DNA of 64,000 nt from Bacillota bacterium (GCA_023402395.1 JAEYGI010000040.1:868001-932000), one strand, 5' to 3'. Numbered from the stretch's first letter, positions 51,878 through 61,048 are shown. Notes: generated by a model from the letters alone, not told the origin. Made by a program: numbers and translations.

Positions 51878-52834
51878 CTAATCCAAAGCGTCCAAAATTA
51901 TTCCAGGTTCAAGTCTCCTGCCGTTGGCATAGTCAAGGGCAGTCATCACTTTTTTCCCCTCGGGTTGAACTTTGGTGATCAGGAGGGGCCTGTCTCCCGT
52001 GGCCACCAGAATTCCTTGCTGTTTGATGATTTGGATGATGCAGCCCGGTTGAGCTTGGTCCGCTTTAATAAGTTCGGCGGATTGAATTTGGGTTTCAATA
52101 ATTTTTAAACGTTCTTTTCCGAAAAAAGTTTCCGCCCCTGGGGACGGTGAAAATACTCTGACCAAATTATGAATGGATGCCGCCTGGCTTGCCCAATTGA
52201 TCCGGGCCAGTTCGGGCTGGAGTTTGGGAGCGAGTGTTGCCTGAGCGTCGTCCTGTTTTATTCTTGGCGCAGTTCCATTCTCAATGTCGATTAAAGTTCT
52301 CACAAGTAGTTTACCACCCAGCACGGCTAATCTTCCATACAAATCGCAAAATTTTTCATTTGGATTAATCGCGATTTGTTCGTGATAGATCATATCGCCG
52401 GTATCCCACCCTTCATCCATATACATGGTGGTAACCCCCGTCACGCGGTCGCCATTGAGGATACTCCATTGGATCGGCGCTGCGCCACGATATTTGGGCA
52501 ATAAGGAACCATGAACATTAACGCATCCGAATTTCGGCCCATAAAGAATTTCCGCCGGGATTTTCTGTCCATAGGCGACAACAGCCACCAGATCCGGCCG
52601 TTGCGAATGAAATATTTCCAAAAACTCGGGGGCATTGATTCGTTCGGGTTGCCAAAGCGTTAACCCATATTGTTCAGTCAGTACCTTTACTTCGCAAGGG
52701 TGACAAACCATTCCCCTTCCTTTCGGCCGGTCTGGTTGAGAAACCACCCCAACAATCTCAAACCGGCCGGAACAAAACAAGGCTTCAAGACAAGCCGAGG
52801 CAAAGAAAGGGGTACCCATAAACAAAACGCGCAT
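51878..52834 (-). CDS. fmt: methionyl-tRNA formyltransferase
   Basis: 318 residues. VLFMGTPFFASACLEAL at the N-terminus, the formyl-THF binding/catalytic region VNVHGSLLPKYRGAAPIQW with NGDRVTGVTTMYMDEGWDTGD, and an OB-fold-like C-terminal tRNA domain. It formylates Met-tRNAi. ATG at 52,834 is used here, although the TTG three bases upstream lies at a better distance (9 nt) from AAAGGAG. 6 bp after def, the usual partner. Confidence 0.97.
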   Translation of the reverse strand: MRVLFMGTPFFASACLEALFCSGRFEIVGVVSQPDRPKGRGMVCHPCEVKVLTEQYGLTLWQPERINAPEFLEIFHSQRPDLVAVVAYGQKIPAEILYGPKFGCVNVHGSLLPKYRGAAPIQWSILNGDRVTGVTTMYMDEGWDTGDMIYHEQIAINPNEKFCDLYGRLAVLGGKLLVRTLIDIENGTAPRIKQDDAQATLAPKLQPELARINWASQAASIHNLVRVFSPSPGAETFFGKERLKIIETQIQSAELIKADQAQPGCIIQIIKQQGILVATGDRPLLITKVQPEGKKVMTALDYANGRRLEPGIILDALD

Positions 52835-52840
52835 CAAATC

Positions 52841-53287
52841 TTATTTCTCCTTTGGCAGATGATCAATGAACAAAATGCCGTTTAAATGGTCGATTTCATG
52901 CTGAAAAGCCCTGGAAAGCAATTCGGCGCTTTCGATCCTCACCTTTTTGCCGTCCAGGTTCATCCCGGTCACGATGGCCTTTTCGGCTCGGGTGATATAT
53001 TCAGTGCGGCCGGGAATCGACAAACATCCTTCGATGTCTCTAATTTCCCCGCTGCTTTCGATGACCGATGGATTTGCCAGTACAATCGGACCTTCGCCGA
53101 TATCGATCACGATCAGCCGTTCCGAGATGCCGACCTGTGGCGCGGCCAAGCCGACTCCCTTAGCCTGATACATGGTATCCAGCATGTCCTTGGCCAATTC
53201 ACGCAGCCTTTTCGTGATTTTGTCGATCTCCTTGGCCTTTTTCCGAAGAACCGGGTCTTCTTCGGTGACGATCTTTAACAATGCCAT
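52841..53287 (-). CDS. def: peptide deformylase
   Basis: 148 residues with all three motifs: GVGLAAPQVG (44-53), EGCLS (86-90) and HEIDH (130-134), whose Cys and two His bind the metal. It removes the N-formyl group from nascent proteins. ATG at 53,287 lies 5 nt after GAGGTG; longer in-frame starts are unsupported. Operon with fmt. Confidence 0.97.
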   Translation of the reverse strand: MALLKIVTEEDPVLRKKAKEIDKITKRLRELAKDMLDTMYQAKGVGLAAPQVGISERLIVIDIGEGPIVLANPSVIESSGEIRDIEGCLSIPGRTEYITRAEKAIVTGMNLDGKKVRIESAELLSRAFQHEIDHLNGILFIDHLPKEK

Positions 53288-53686
53288 GCTAACACCTCGG
53301 TTTTTATATTTAAACATTTGTTTATTCCAAACTCTATCAGGTTTTCGCAACCTGTAAGAGCTTTGCATTCCGGAACAGCCCTCTGATTAATTAAACTCTT
53401 TTCTTCTTCGGTCATTCCATCCCGGCTATCAGTGATCTTACTGGCGGTACTAAACTTCATTTTTCCATTAAAAACTGATCTTTTTCGACTTTGGAACAGT
53501 TTCCATCGGGTCTGGCAACCATGTCTTGAGCCCGAATTTCCTCTTTTTCGGCAAGAACAAGTAAATTGCCATAAAAATCAGTTCTTCGAGTTACCCGGAA
53601 ACAAAAACAATCTCCGCGAAAGGACCAACAACTCCAGCGGGTCATCGATTAATACGGACTGAGCTTATCGTGTACTCAATATTTTA
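53288..53686. other. 399-bp gap between priA and def with two overlapping small frames
   Basis: On the minus strand two short frames follow each other with an ATGA overlap: 53,457-53,645 (62 codons, MTRWSCWSFRGDCFCFRVTR to KVEKDQFLMEK) and 53,275-53,460 (61 codons, MKFSTASKITDSRDGMTEEE to EVLAWHC). The second ends 13 bp inside def. Neither has a convincing ribosome site or a recognised family. They could be a small unknown gene, possibly frameshifted, or non-coding. Confidence 0.4.
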
Positions 53687-56143
53687 TTATATTATCGCAT
53701 AGGGATTCCGGTCTCTAGTTACCCGAACATCGGGAAATTTGAGACCTTGATACTCCTCCCACGCCAAATCGATGACCGGCCCGGATCCGCTTAAATCATT
53801 GCTTTTCAATATGACCTGCCACCGGTGTTGATTTTGGATCCTGGCGATCAGCGAAGGACTAGGCCCCAGAATTTCATGATAATCATTCGGGACGGCACTG
53901 CCGGCGAGCTCAAAATCGGCGATTTTTCGTTTTAAAATTTCCGAAAACACATTGGCGGCTTCCTGGACCCGCTCCGGATCCAGTCCGGAGAAACCGAACT
54001 TCAATAGCTCACAGAACGGTGGAAATTTATACTCTCGCCGTTGAACGATCTCGGTTGCGTAAAAATCGGCGTAATTATGAAAACGGGCATGCTGCAACGA
54101 ATAATGTTCAAGGTTATAGGCTTGAAAAATCACTTTGCCGGGTTTTTGGCCCCGGCCTGCTCTGCCCGCTACCTGGGTCAGCAATTGAAAGGTCCGCTCC
54201 GCCGCCCGGAAATCCGGCAGATTCAAGGTCGAATCGGCGGAAATAACTCCCACTACGGTCACCCGCGGCAGATCCAATCCTTTTGCCACCATCTGTGTGC
54301 CGAGCAGCAGATCAACCGAACCTTGATTCAGCGCTTCATAGATGCTTTGATGAGCGCCCTTGCGCGAAGTGGTATCAACGTCCATCCGGACGGTTCGGGC
54401 ATTGGGAAAACAGGTTTTTAGTTCTTCCTCAAGTTTCTGGGTTCCATGCCCGAAATAACGAATCCGGTTGCTACCGCAGCTTGGGCAGATACTTGGAGCC
54501 GGTTGCCGGTAATCGCAATAATGGCACCGCAGCATATTGTCATTGGCGTGAAAGGTAAGCGATACATCGCAGGCGGGACAGTTAATCACTTGGCCGCACT
54601 CGCGGCACAGGATAAAGGTCGCGTAACCACGGCGATTCAATAATAAAACGATCTGCTCCCCGTTCGCTAGCGCCTCCGTGACGGCATCCACCAAAGCCCG
54701 GCTGAGAATATTGCGGTTGCCTGATTTCAGTTCCTCCCGCATATCGACCGTGGTAATCTGCGGCAACGGTTTCCGGTTGAAGCGGTCTTTTAATTGAAGA
54801 TACACGTACCGGCCGGTCTGGGCGTAAAAAAAAGATTCCAGCGAAGGAGTGGCGCTGCCAAAAACCACTTTGGCTCCGGTCCGGTCCGCCAGGAACTCAA
54901 CGACCTGTCGGATATGATAGCGCGGGCTGTCCTCTTGTTTATAGGTGCTCTCGTGCTCTTCATCGACGATAATCAAACCCAGCCGGTTAAACGGAGCAAA
55001 CACCGCTGAACGGGCGCCGATGATAAAACTGGCTTTCCCGGCCCGAATATTGAACCATTGATCATAACGCTCCCCATCCGACATATTGCTGTGCAGCAAA
55101 GCAACTTCGTCGCCAAATCGGGATCTGGCTCGCTCCAGTGTCTGAGGGGTCAACGCAATCTCCGGCACCAGATATAGCACCTGATACCCGTTTTGAATCA
55201 TTACGGAAGCCGCTTCAAAATAAACTTCAGTTTTACCGCTGCCGGTAATTCCGTGCAGTAAAAACAGCTGCGGCTCGCTCGGGTCAATGATCCGGCCATA
55301 GACATCCCGTTGCTCCGGCGTCAGAAAAACGGCCCTAGAAGCGGAGGCGTTTTCGAAACCGGCCGGAATTCGTTCGACCTTTTGATCGTGACAGATCAGC
55401 TTTCCTTCTTTCAATAGCCTAGTTATCACTGCCGGACTGACGTCAGCGGCCGCGCAAATTTCGTCACGGGCCATGCCGGATTGATTAGAGCATAAAACTT
55501 CCCGCACCCGGAGTCCGGCATTGGTTTCCCGGTTGAATTCGGCCGATTCGGCCAACCGGAAGATTTTTCGCCATTTGGGCTCCACTTTCGGCTTAGCCAG
55601 TCGGTCGTCGGCGATTAAAAATTGATTTTTGAGTAAATAGTCCAGGATTTCAGTAAAATCCCCTAAATTTTTCTTCCAGGCTTCCTGGGTCCATTTCGCC
55701 TTCAGGCCTCGCTTAATCAGTAATATTACCTGAGACGGGTCGATAGCCGGGAATCGCATGATGATCCTTGATTCGAGATCATCCCAATCCCCAGCCGCCC
55801 GGTAATATCGTTTTCGCTGATAGCCGGAGCCCGGCGGAAGGCAACACTTAATAACCTCGGACCGGGAACAGTAATAATAATCGGCCATCCAGTCAATTAA
55901 TTGAATATGCACCGGATTGATCAACGGCTCACGGTCAATCAGTTCCGTTACCGATTTTAACTCCCGGTACTCGGAATGATCGGCCAACTCCCATACATAT
56001 CCTGGATGAAGGCGTTGAAAGCCGAACGGAACGACCACCCGGGCCCCGATTTGGATCTCCCGAGTCATTTCCTCCGGCACTTGATAATCAAAGAGGCGAT
56101 CCAGTGGTTTCGCCGGCGCAGCTAATAAAACCTTGGCGATCAT
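53687..56143 (-). CDS. priA: primosomal replication protein PriA
   Basis: An 818-residue 3'-5' helicase that restarts stalled forks. N-terminal DNA-binding domain from AKVLLAAPAKPLDRLFDY, Walker A GITGSGKTEVYFEA, DEEH box, NRRGYATFILCRECG followed by paired Cys zinc-binding loops (CPACD, CHYC, CPSCG) and the helicase motif TQMVAKGLDLPRV. ATG at 56,143 shares ATGA with the coaBC stop; the upstream in-frame starts lie inside coaBC. Confidence 0.97.
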   Translation of the reverse strand: MIAKVLLAAPAKPLDRLFDYQVPEEMTREIQIGARVVVPFGFQRLHPGYVWELADHSEYRELKSVTELIDREPLINPVHIQLIDWMADYYYCSRSEVIKCCLPPGSGYQRKRYYRAAGDWDDLESRIIMRFPAIDPSQVILLIKRGLKAKWTQEAWKKNLGDFTEILDYLLKNQFLIADDRLAKPKVEPKWRKIFRLAESAEFNRETNAGLRVREVLCSNQSGMARDEICAAADVSPAVITRLLKEGKLICHDQKVERIPAGFENASASRAVFLTPEQRDVYGRIIDPSEPQLFLLHGITGSGKTEVYFEAASVMIQNGYQVLYLVPEIALTPQTLERARSRFGDEVALLHSNMSDGERYDQWFNIRAGKASFIIGARSAVFAPFNRLGLIIVDEEHESTYKQEDSPRYHIRQVVEFLADRTGAKVVFGSATPSLESFFYAQTGRYVYLQLKDRFNRKPLPQITTVDMREELKSGNRNILSRALVDAVTEALANGEQIVLLLNRRGYATFILCRECGQVINCPACDVSLTFHANDNMLRCHYCDYRQPAPSICPSCGSNRIRYFGHGTQKLEEELKTCFPNARTVRMDVDTTSRKGAHQSIYEALNQGSVDLLLGTQMVAKGLDLPRVTVVGVISADSTLNLPDFRAAERTFQLLTQVAGRAGRGQKPGKVIFQAYNLEHYSLQHARFHNYADFYATEIVQRREYKFPPFCELLKFGFSGLDPERVQEAANVFSEILKRKIADFELAGSAVPNDYHEILGPSPSLIARIQNQHRWQVILKSNDLSGSGPVIDLAWEEYQGLKFPDVRVTRDRNPYAII

Positions 56144-57339
56144 TGACGCATCTCTTGCTTGTATTCCAGAATGCAATCAAGAATCTGGTTGGCCAGAACC
56201 ACCTTCGGCAATTCAGGCAATTCCCGGGTTTGATCCTTGGTATAAATTGTGACCTTGTTGCTATCAGCACCCATTCCCGTCCCAGGAATGTTGACCAGAT
56301 TTCCGATAATCATATCCAAATTTTTGCGTCGGAGCTTTGTCAAAGCATTCTCACGCAGCGACTCGGTTTCCGCGGCGAACCCCACCAAGATCTGATCCGG
56401 CTGCTTCTTCTGACCCAATTCCAGCAAAATATCGGGATTGAGAACCAGGGACAGGGTTAATCCCTCATCGTTCTTCTTGATCTTCTGATGATAGGAGGTG
56501 GCGGGACGAAAATCAGCCGGAGCCGCCGCTTTGATAATAATCGAGGCCCGGCCGGCGTTAGTTGTCACGCATTCATGCATGGCTGCTGTGGTTTCGACCT
56601 GAAAGGTTTCCATCCCCTGATGAAACGGCGCGTTTTCCGAAGTCGACACCAGAATGACCTTGGCGCCGCGTTTTAAGGCGGCTTCGGCTAAAGCATGCCC
56701 CATCTTCCCCGATGATCGGTTCCCGATGTAGCGCACCGGATCCAGGGGTTCACGGGTTCCGCCGGCGGTGACCAGTAATGTTTCATTGGTCAGGTCCTGG
56801 ACGGTAAATATCCGTTGGATCTCAAACTCCAGTTCATCCAGGGGAGCCAATCGCCCTTTCCCAACATCCCCGCATAAGAGCTTGCCCGAATCAGGCCCCA
56901 CAATATGAAAACCACTATTTTTCAATAAAGCCAAATTTTTTTGAAAAATAGGATTTTCATACATGCCGGTATTCATGGCCGGAGCAATGAGCTTCGGGGC
57001 TTTGGTTGCTAAAATCGTCGAGGTCAAAAGATCGTCGGCGATTCCATTGGCGATTTTCCCGATAATATTGGCGGTCGCCGGAATCACCGCCAATAAGTCC
57101 GCTTTTTGAGCCAGCGCAATATGTTCAACGTTCCACTCGGTATTGTTTTCGAACATCCCCAGGTGCACCGGGTTCTGGGATACTTCCCGGATGGTCAGCG
57201 GGGTGACGAATTCGGCGGCCGCTTTGGTCATAATGACCTCCACGGCGATCCCGTGTTTACGAATCCGGCTGATCAGATCCGGAACTTTATAGGCGGCAAT
57301 TCCGCCAGTTATTCCCAATATAAGTATTTTTCTATTCAT
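56140..57339 (-). CDS. coaBC: bifunctional phosphopantothenoylcysteine decarboxylase/synthase
   Basis: 399 residues. CoaC flavoprotein domain: ILGITGGIAAYKVPDL, active-site His in NVEHIALAQKADLL, PAMNTGMYENP and CGDVGKGRL. CoaB domain: VTAGGTREPLDPVRYIGNRSSGKMG and KLRRKNLDMIIGN. Together they make 4'-phosphopantetheine from phosphopantothenate and cysteine. ATG at 57,339 lies 7 nt after GGGAGGG. Operon with priA. Confidence 0.97.
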   Translation of the reverse strand: MNRKILILGITGGIAAYKVPDLISRIRKHGIAVEVIMTKAAAEFVTPLTIREVSQNPVHLGMFENNTEWNVEHIALAQKADLLAVIPATANIIGKIANGIADDLLTSTILATKAPKLIAPAMNTGMYENPIFQKNLALLKNSGFHIVGPDSGKLLCGDVGKGRLAPLDELEFEIQRIFTVQDLTNETLLVTAGGTREPLDPVRYIGNRSSGKMGHALAEAALKRGAKVILVSTSENAPFHQGMETFQVETTAAMHECVTTNAGRASIIIKAAAPADFRPATSYHQKIKKNDEGLTLSLVLNPDILLELGQKKQPDQILVGFAAETESLRENALTKLRRKNLDMIIGNLVNIPGTGMGADSNKVTIYTKDQTRELPELPKVVLANQILDCILEYKQEMRQ

Positions 57340-57498
57340 TGCTGGGCCCTCCCGCCCCCGAAGGCAGCGGCTACCGATATTCAATTCGGATTTCAAAGTT
57401 TCCGCAATTGAGGTTTTCCGCCGAACATCGGAGTTTATCGCGCCTTTCCGCTTTACTGCGATCTGCTACGACATTAAATCATGCAATTTTTCTTATTA

Positions 57499-57535
57499 TA
57501 AAACAAAACTCTCAGGGTCACAAGACGCCGAGAGT
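57499..57535 (-). terminator. terminator after rpoZ
   Basis: On the minus strand ACTCTC (57,530-57,535 complement) pairs with GAGAGT (57,508-57,513 complement) around a long loop with a weak inner stem, followed by TTTGTTTT. It lies 10 bp after the rpoZ stop. Confidence 0.5.
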
Positions 57536-57544
57536 CTACTCAAA

Positions 57545-57748
57545 TCACTTGATACCGGTTTTGGTCCGCTCCACCTTGATTTTTCCGTCATATATCTCTT
57601 CCAGTGCGGTCGTGACGGCCTTAATGGATTTATCTTCGTTCAGTCTTTCCTCCTCCAAAACCTTCCGGGCCCGTTTCGCTGCGGCCGTAACCAAAGTATA
57701 GCGACTATCGACCTTTTTAAGCAATTCATCAAGCGAAGGATAGATCAT
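57545..57748 (-). CDS. rpoZ: RNA polymerase omega subunit
   Basis: 67 residues: PSLDELLKKVDSRYTLVTAAAKRAR, then AVTTALEEIYDGKI, the conserved core of omega that stabilises beta' folding. ATG follows a G-rich AGGGGG site. In most Firmicutes gmk lies directly upstream; here that place holds the repeat element instead. Confidence 0.95.
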   Translation of the reverse strand: MIYPSLDELLKKVDSRYTLVTAAAKRARKVLEEERLNEDKSIKAVTTALEEIYDGKIKVERTKTGIK

Positions 57749-58108
57749 CAGTTAACCCCCTAGAACCCTCTTAAGTTCGTAAATAGTATACCCCCGGCTT
57801 CTAAAGCCATGTGATAGACTGTATCCTTGCGGAGAACACTGAAAACGGCTCTATTACTTGCCTTTCAAAGCTTTTGTGTACAACCCGGCCTCGGCCGGGA
57901 GTTTATCACAATGCTTCTAAACCAATGTTCAGTAATTACCAGTATGTATATTACTAGGAAAATGAATGGCTGTCAAGTAGTTAATCGCGATTTCGAGGCA
58001 GTCAGAGCGGATATTCGGTAAAAATGCAAAAAAAATGAGTTGACCATCAACTCATTTAATACCCTATGCAGGAAGCGAGCCAATAATCAACAGACAAAAA
58101 ATGATGAA
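57749..58108. other. 360-bp gap at the usual gmk position
   Basis: Contains copy B of the dispersed element (57,797-57,922) and AT-rich sequence. No guanylate kinase frame, intact or broken, is visible on either strand: no P-loop of the form SGPSGxGKxT can be read. A promoter for rpoZ must lie here, but none is clear. Confidence 0.6.
57797..57922 (+). repeat. dispersed structured element, copy B
   Basis: Contains AAGCCATGTGATAGAC, ACGGCTCTATTACTTGCC, AAAGCTTTTGTGTACAACC, the perfect hairpin CCCGGCC-TC-GGCCGGG (57,884-57,899) and TTTATCACAATGCTTCTAA. The outer stem GTGATAGA/TCTATTAC keeps pairing through a G-U change relative to copy A. TTCTAAA is found at both ends as a short direct repeat. 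Confidence 0.75.
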
Positions 58109-58375
58109 TCAATCTTCCGGGTCGAGCGGGGAGTCTTTGGAGTTTAAGCGATGAGCGACTGTCTCCGGTTGAACGGCGGAAAGAATAACATGGTCGCTAT
58201 CAGTGATGATCACCGCACGAGTACGACGGCCGTAAGTGGCGTCGATCAACATTCCCTTGTCGCGGCTTTCCTGAATAATCCGTTTGATCGGGGATGATTC
58301 GGGACTGACAATCGCGACAATCCGGTTAGCGGAGACAATGTTCCCAAACCCGATATTGATCAGTTTAATCTCCAT
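58109..58375 (-). CDS. remA: RemA/DUF370 DNA-binding regulator
   Basis: 88 residues, almost the textbook RemA sequence: [21 protein letters not shown] without breaks, [10 protein letters not shown] and [16 protein letters not shown]. RemA wraps DNA and activates matrix genes in Bacillus. The ATG at 58,375 matches family starts, but its AAGGAGG lies 15 nt away; an ATT three codons upstream is at a better spacing. Between mihf and the gmk gap. Confidence 0.95.
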   Translation of the reverse strand: MEIKLINIGFGNIVSANRIVAIVSPESSPIKRIIQESRDKGMLIDATYGRRTRAVIITDSDHVILSAVQPETVAHRLNSKDSPLDPED

Positions 58376-58403
58376 ATTTTTAATAGAAGGCCTCCTTACT
58401 AGA

Positions 58404-58718
58404 CTAATTGCTGCCGAGCCGCTCAATCAACGCCTGTTTTTGGCGGTTCCCGAGGCCTTGGATACGGCGAGTTTCATCAATGCCGATATCGTTCATGATC
58501 TTTTTGGTCTTCACTTTCCCGATGCGGGGCAATGACTCCAGCAAATAAACCACTCTCATTTTCGCTATCACATCGTCACTAATGTTCTCTAAAACTTCAC
58601 GAATCGTGGTCTTCCCATTCTTGAGGTTTTGGCGGATCTTGGCGCGCTTACTCCGAACCTCCTGAGCCTTTTTAAGAGCCTTTCGTTTTTCATCGAGAGA
58701 AAGTTTCGGCAAAGCCAT
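58404..58718 (-). CDS. mihf: mIHF-type integration host factor
   Basis: 104 residues: [51 protein letters not shown] (helix-two-turn-helix DNA-binding core), [16 protein letters not shown]. This is the actinobacterial (mycobacterial) IHF family, also present in some Firmicutes, and unrelated to HU-type IHF. It probably compacts or bends DNA. ATG lies 7 nt after AGGAGG. Between yicC and remA; in Actinobacteria it is likewise near gmk-rpoZ-coaBC. Confidence 0.93.
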   Translation of the reverse strand: MALPKLSLDEKRKALKKAQEVRSKRAKIRQNLKNGKTTIREVLENISDDVIAKMRVVYLLESLPRIGKVKTKKIMNDIGIDETRRIQGLGNRQKQALIERLGSN

Positions 58719-58731
58719 TCTTCTTCACCTC

Positions 58732-59607
58732 CTATTCAATGTTTTGAATTTGTTCCCGTATTTTTTCAAGTTCCGATTTAAACTCGATTACCAATTGGGA
58801 AATTTTGAGTTCGTTGGCTTTAGAGCCGACCGTATTGATCTCGCGGTTCAGTTCCTGAACCAAAAAATCCAATCGCCGGCCAATGGGTTCGTTGCTATTG
58901 ACGGTCGCCGCAAATTGCTGAAGATGGCTGCCCAGGCGGACCAATTCCTCCGAAATATCGGACTTGTCCGCGAATAAGGCCACTTCGGCGGCGAGCCGGC
59001 TCGGATCGAACTCCAAACCGGAGGTCAACTCGGCGACCCGCTTAATCAGCCGTTCTTGATAGCTTTTAACGACGGCCGGAGCCAATTCAACCAGCTGGTT
59101 TCGGAATGAAGCCAGCTGATCAATCTTCTCCGTCAGGTCAAGCATCAAGCGCTGGCCTTCCGTCCGCCGCGATTCAACCAACGAATCCAAAGCTACCTGC
59201 AAGGCCTGCAAAGCGGCTGCTCCAATTTGCTCTTGATTTTCCTCGGGTTGCGATAATTTGATGATCTCCGGGAAGCTTAGCAGGGTCGTGACATCCACCG
59301 AACCTTCCAGCTTGAACTCTGACTGCAATTGTTGAATCGCCCGCAGATAAGAAGCAGCCAACGTTTTGTTAAGTTCAATCGGATTATCCTCGGTAAATTT
59401 TTCGATGGCGATGGTAAGCTCTACTTTACCCCGTGAGAGCCGGTTGGAAATCTCGCGGCGCAACTTATCTTCCAAAAACAAATAAGTCTTTGGCAGTTTG
59501 CAATAGACTTCCAGAAACCGGTGATTAATGGTTTTGATATCAATAACGATATTGTATCGGGAATCGGCGAAGATCCCCCGACCGTAACCGGTCATGCTTA
59601 ATGCCAC
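58732..59607 (-). CDS. yicC: YicC-family endoribonuclease
   Basis: 291 residues: SMTGYGRG at the start, IDIKTINHRFLEVYCKLP, RRTEGQRLMLDL, FADKSDISEELVRLGSHL and GRRLDFLVQELNREINTVGSKAN at the end, the conserved C-terminal YicC part. YicC proteins act as RNases. The start is probably GTG at 59,607 (V/M-A-L-S-M-T-G-Y-G); ATG at 59,595 is the alternative. 13 bp before mihf on the same strand. Confidence 0.95.
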   Translation of the reverse strand: MALSMTGYGRGIFADSRYNIVIDIKTINHRFLEVYCKLPKTYLFLEDKLRREISNRLSRGKVELTIAIEKFTEDNPIELNKTLAASYLRAIQQLQSEFKLEGSVDVTTLLSFPEIIKLSQPEENQEQIGAAALQALQVALDSLVESRRTEGQRLMLDLTEKIDQLASFRNQLVELAPAVVKSYQERLIKRVAELTSGLEFDPSRLAAEVALFADKSDISEELVRLGSHLQQFAATVNSNEPIGRRLDFLVQELNREINTVGSKANELKISQLVIEFKSELEKIREQIQNIE

Positions 59608-59806
59608 GTAGCTTTAGTTTCCTCTCTGTTTTTGAATCCTAACAGGATTTTGCTGGAAATATTAATTATATTCAACCTTTTCCGACGAATTCCTCTTTTT
59701 GATTAGTATTTTTCATGTATTTCTAGGAACTTTTTTTATCATCCGACGTTTGAAAAGATATAAAATGACAGTGGGCCAATTTGGATCGTTCCGGGGGTAA
59801 GTAAGC

Positions 59807-60970
59807 ATGAGACACTTTTTACGCAAGTATTCTGGTTATTTTATAGTAGCGCTGCTGGCTTCGTTACTGACCGGCGGAGTCTTTGCCGCTTACTTCTTAT
59901 TCTACCATGAAAATCAGACAAATACAGGTCAAATTTCAAATATCTCCAAAATTAGCATTCCCGAAGGAAACTCGTCGACCAATTCATTTGTGGCCGCCCG
60001 TCAGAAAGTGGCTCCGGCCGTGGTCTACATCGATACCGTCTCGATGGTCTCCGCCAAGCCGGTCTTGCCGTTCGGCCTTCCCAGAGGGTTTTTCCCTCCC
60101 GAATTTTTCGAAAATCAAACTCAAGAACGCAAAGGGACCGGATCCGGCTTTATTATTCGTAACGACGGATATATCCTCACCAACGAACACGTGGTTCGCA
60201 ACGCGCAAAAACTGGAGGTTACCTTATTCGGCGGTAAGAAATTCGCGGGCCGGATCGTGGGTACTGATGCCACGACCGATTTGGCGGTCGTCAAGATCGA
60301 CGCCAAAAACCTGCCCACGGTGGAAATGGGAGTCTCATCCCAATTGATTCCCGGTCAATGGGTGATGGCCATCGGCAATCCATACGGCCTGCATGATACG
60401 ATCACCGCTGGCATTATCAGTGCGCTCGGACGCTCCTTGGAAGATCCGAACCAATCCGGCAATTTGATTCAAACCGACGCCGCAATCAACCCCGGCAACA
60501 GCGGTGGCCCATTAGTGGATCTGTCGGGAAAAGTAATCGGAATCAATGAAGCGATCATTGCCAACGCCCAGGGTTTGGGGTTTGCGATCCCGATCGATTT
60601 AGCCAAAAAAGTTGCCCAGGATCTGATTGAACGTGGCAAAGTCCAGCGGCCCGCCAGTCCGTGGCTTGGTGTCAGCCTGACTGAAATCAATCAGCGGATC
60701 GCCGCCTATTACGGACTTCCCAACCAGGAAGGCGTCATTATCCAGGTATTCCCCGATAGCCCGGCCGAGAAAGCGGGATTGCGTGACGGCGATATCATTA
60801 AGGAGATGAACCGTCAAAAGATCAAAAGTCCGGAAGATGTGAAAAAGATGGTGAATAATTCTAAAGTGGGCCAAAAAATGGACCTACTGATCTTTCGCGA
60901 AGGGCGCTTAATCGTAATTAAAGTGACACTGGAAGCGAAACCTCAGAGCTTCGACGCGATGCGCCCATAA
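59807..60970 (+). CDS. HtrA/DegP-family serine protease
   Basis: 387 residues. N-terminal signal-anchor (FIVALLASLLTGGVFAAYFLF), trypsin-like domain with catalytic His128 (TNEHVV), Asp158 (TTDLAVVK) and Ser232 (NPGNSGGPL), then one PDZ domain (ASPWLGVSLTEIN to the end). It degrades misfolded envelope proteins. ATG follows GGGGG. It precedes an ECF sigma/anti-sigma pair by about 215 bp, suggesting an envelope-stress group; joint regulation is not proven. Confidence 0.93.
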   Translation: MRHFLRKYSGYFIVALLASLLTGGVFAAYFLFYHENQTNTGQISNISKISIPEGNSSTNSFVAARQKVAPAVVYIDTVSMVSAKPVLPFGLPRGFFPPEFFENQTQERKGTGSGFIIRNDGYILTNEHVVRNAQKLEVTLFGGKKFAGRIVGTDATTDLAVVKIDAKNLPTVEMGVSSQLIPGQWVMAIGNPYGLHDTITAGIISALGRSLEDPNQSGNLIQTDAAINPGNSGGPLVDLSGKVIGINEAIIANAQGLGFAIPIDLAKKVAQDLIERGKVQRPASPWLGVSLTEINQRIAAYYGLPNQEGVIIQVFPDSPAEKAGLRDGDIIKEMNRQKIKSPEDVKKMVNNSKVGQKMDLLIFREGRLIVIKVTLEAKPQSFDAMRP

Positions 60971-61020
60971 TCAGGCTAACTGGCATCAGTTTCATGTATG
61001 TCACTGAAAAATATTACCAA

Positions 61021-61048
61021 TTACAAACCGGGAGATTTTTGTTACAAT
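61021..61048 (+). promoter_or_regulatory. sigma-A-like promoter of the ECF operon
   Basis: TTACAA (61,021-61,026), 16-bp spacer, TACAAT (61,043-61,048) with an upstream TGT. It would give a leader of about 130 nt before the TTG start. Confidence 0.55.
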
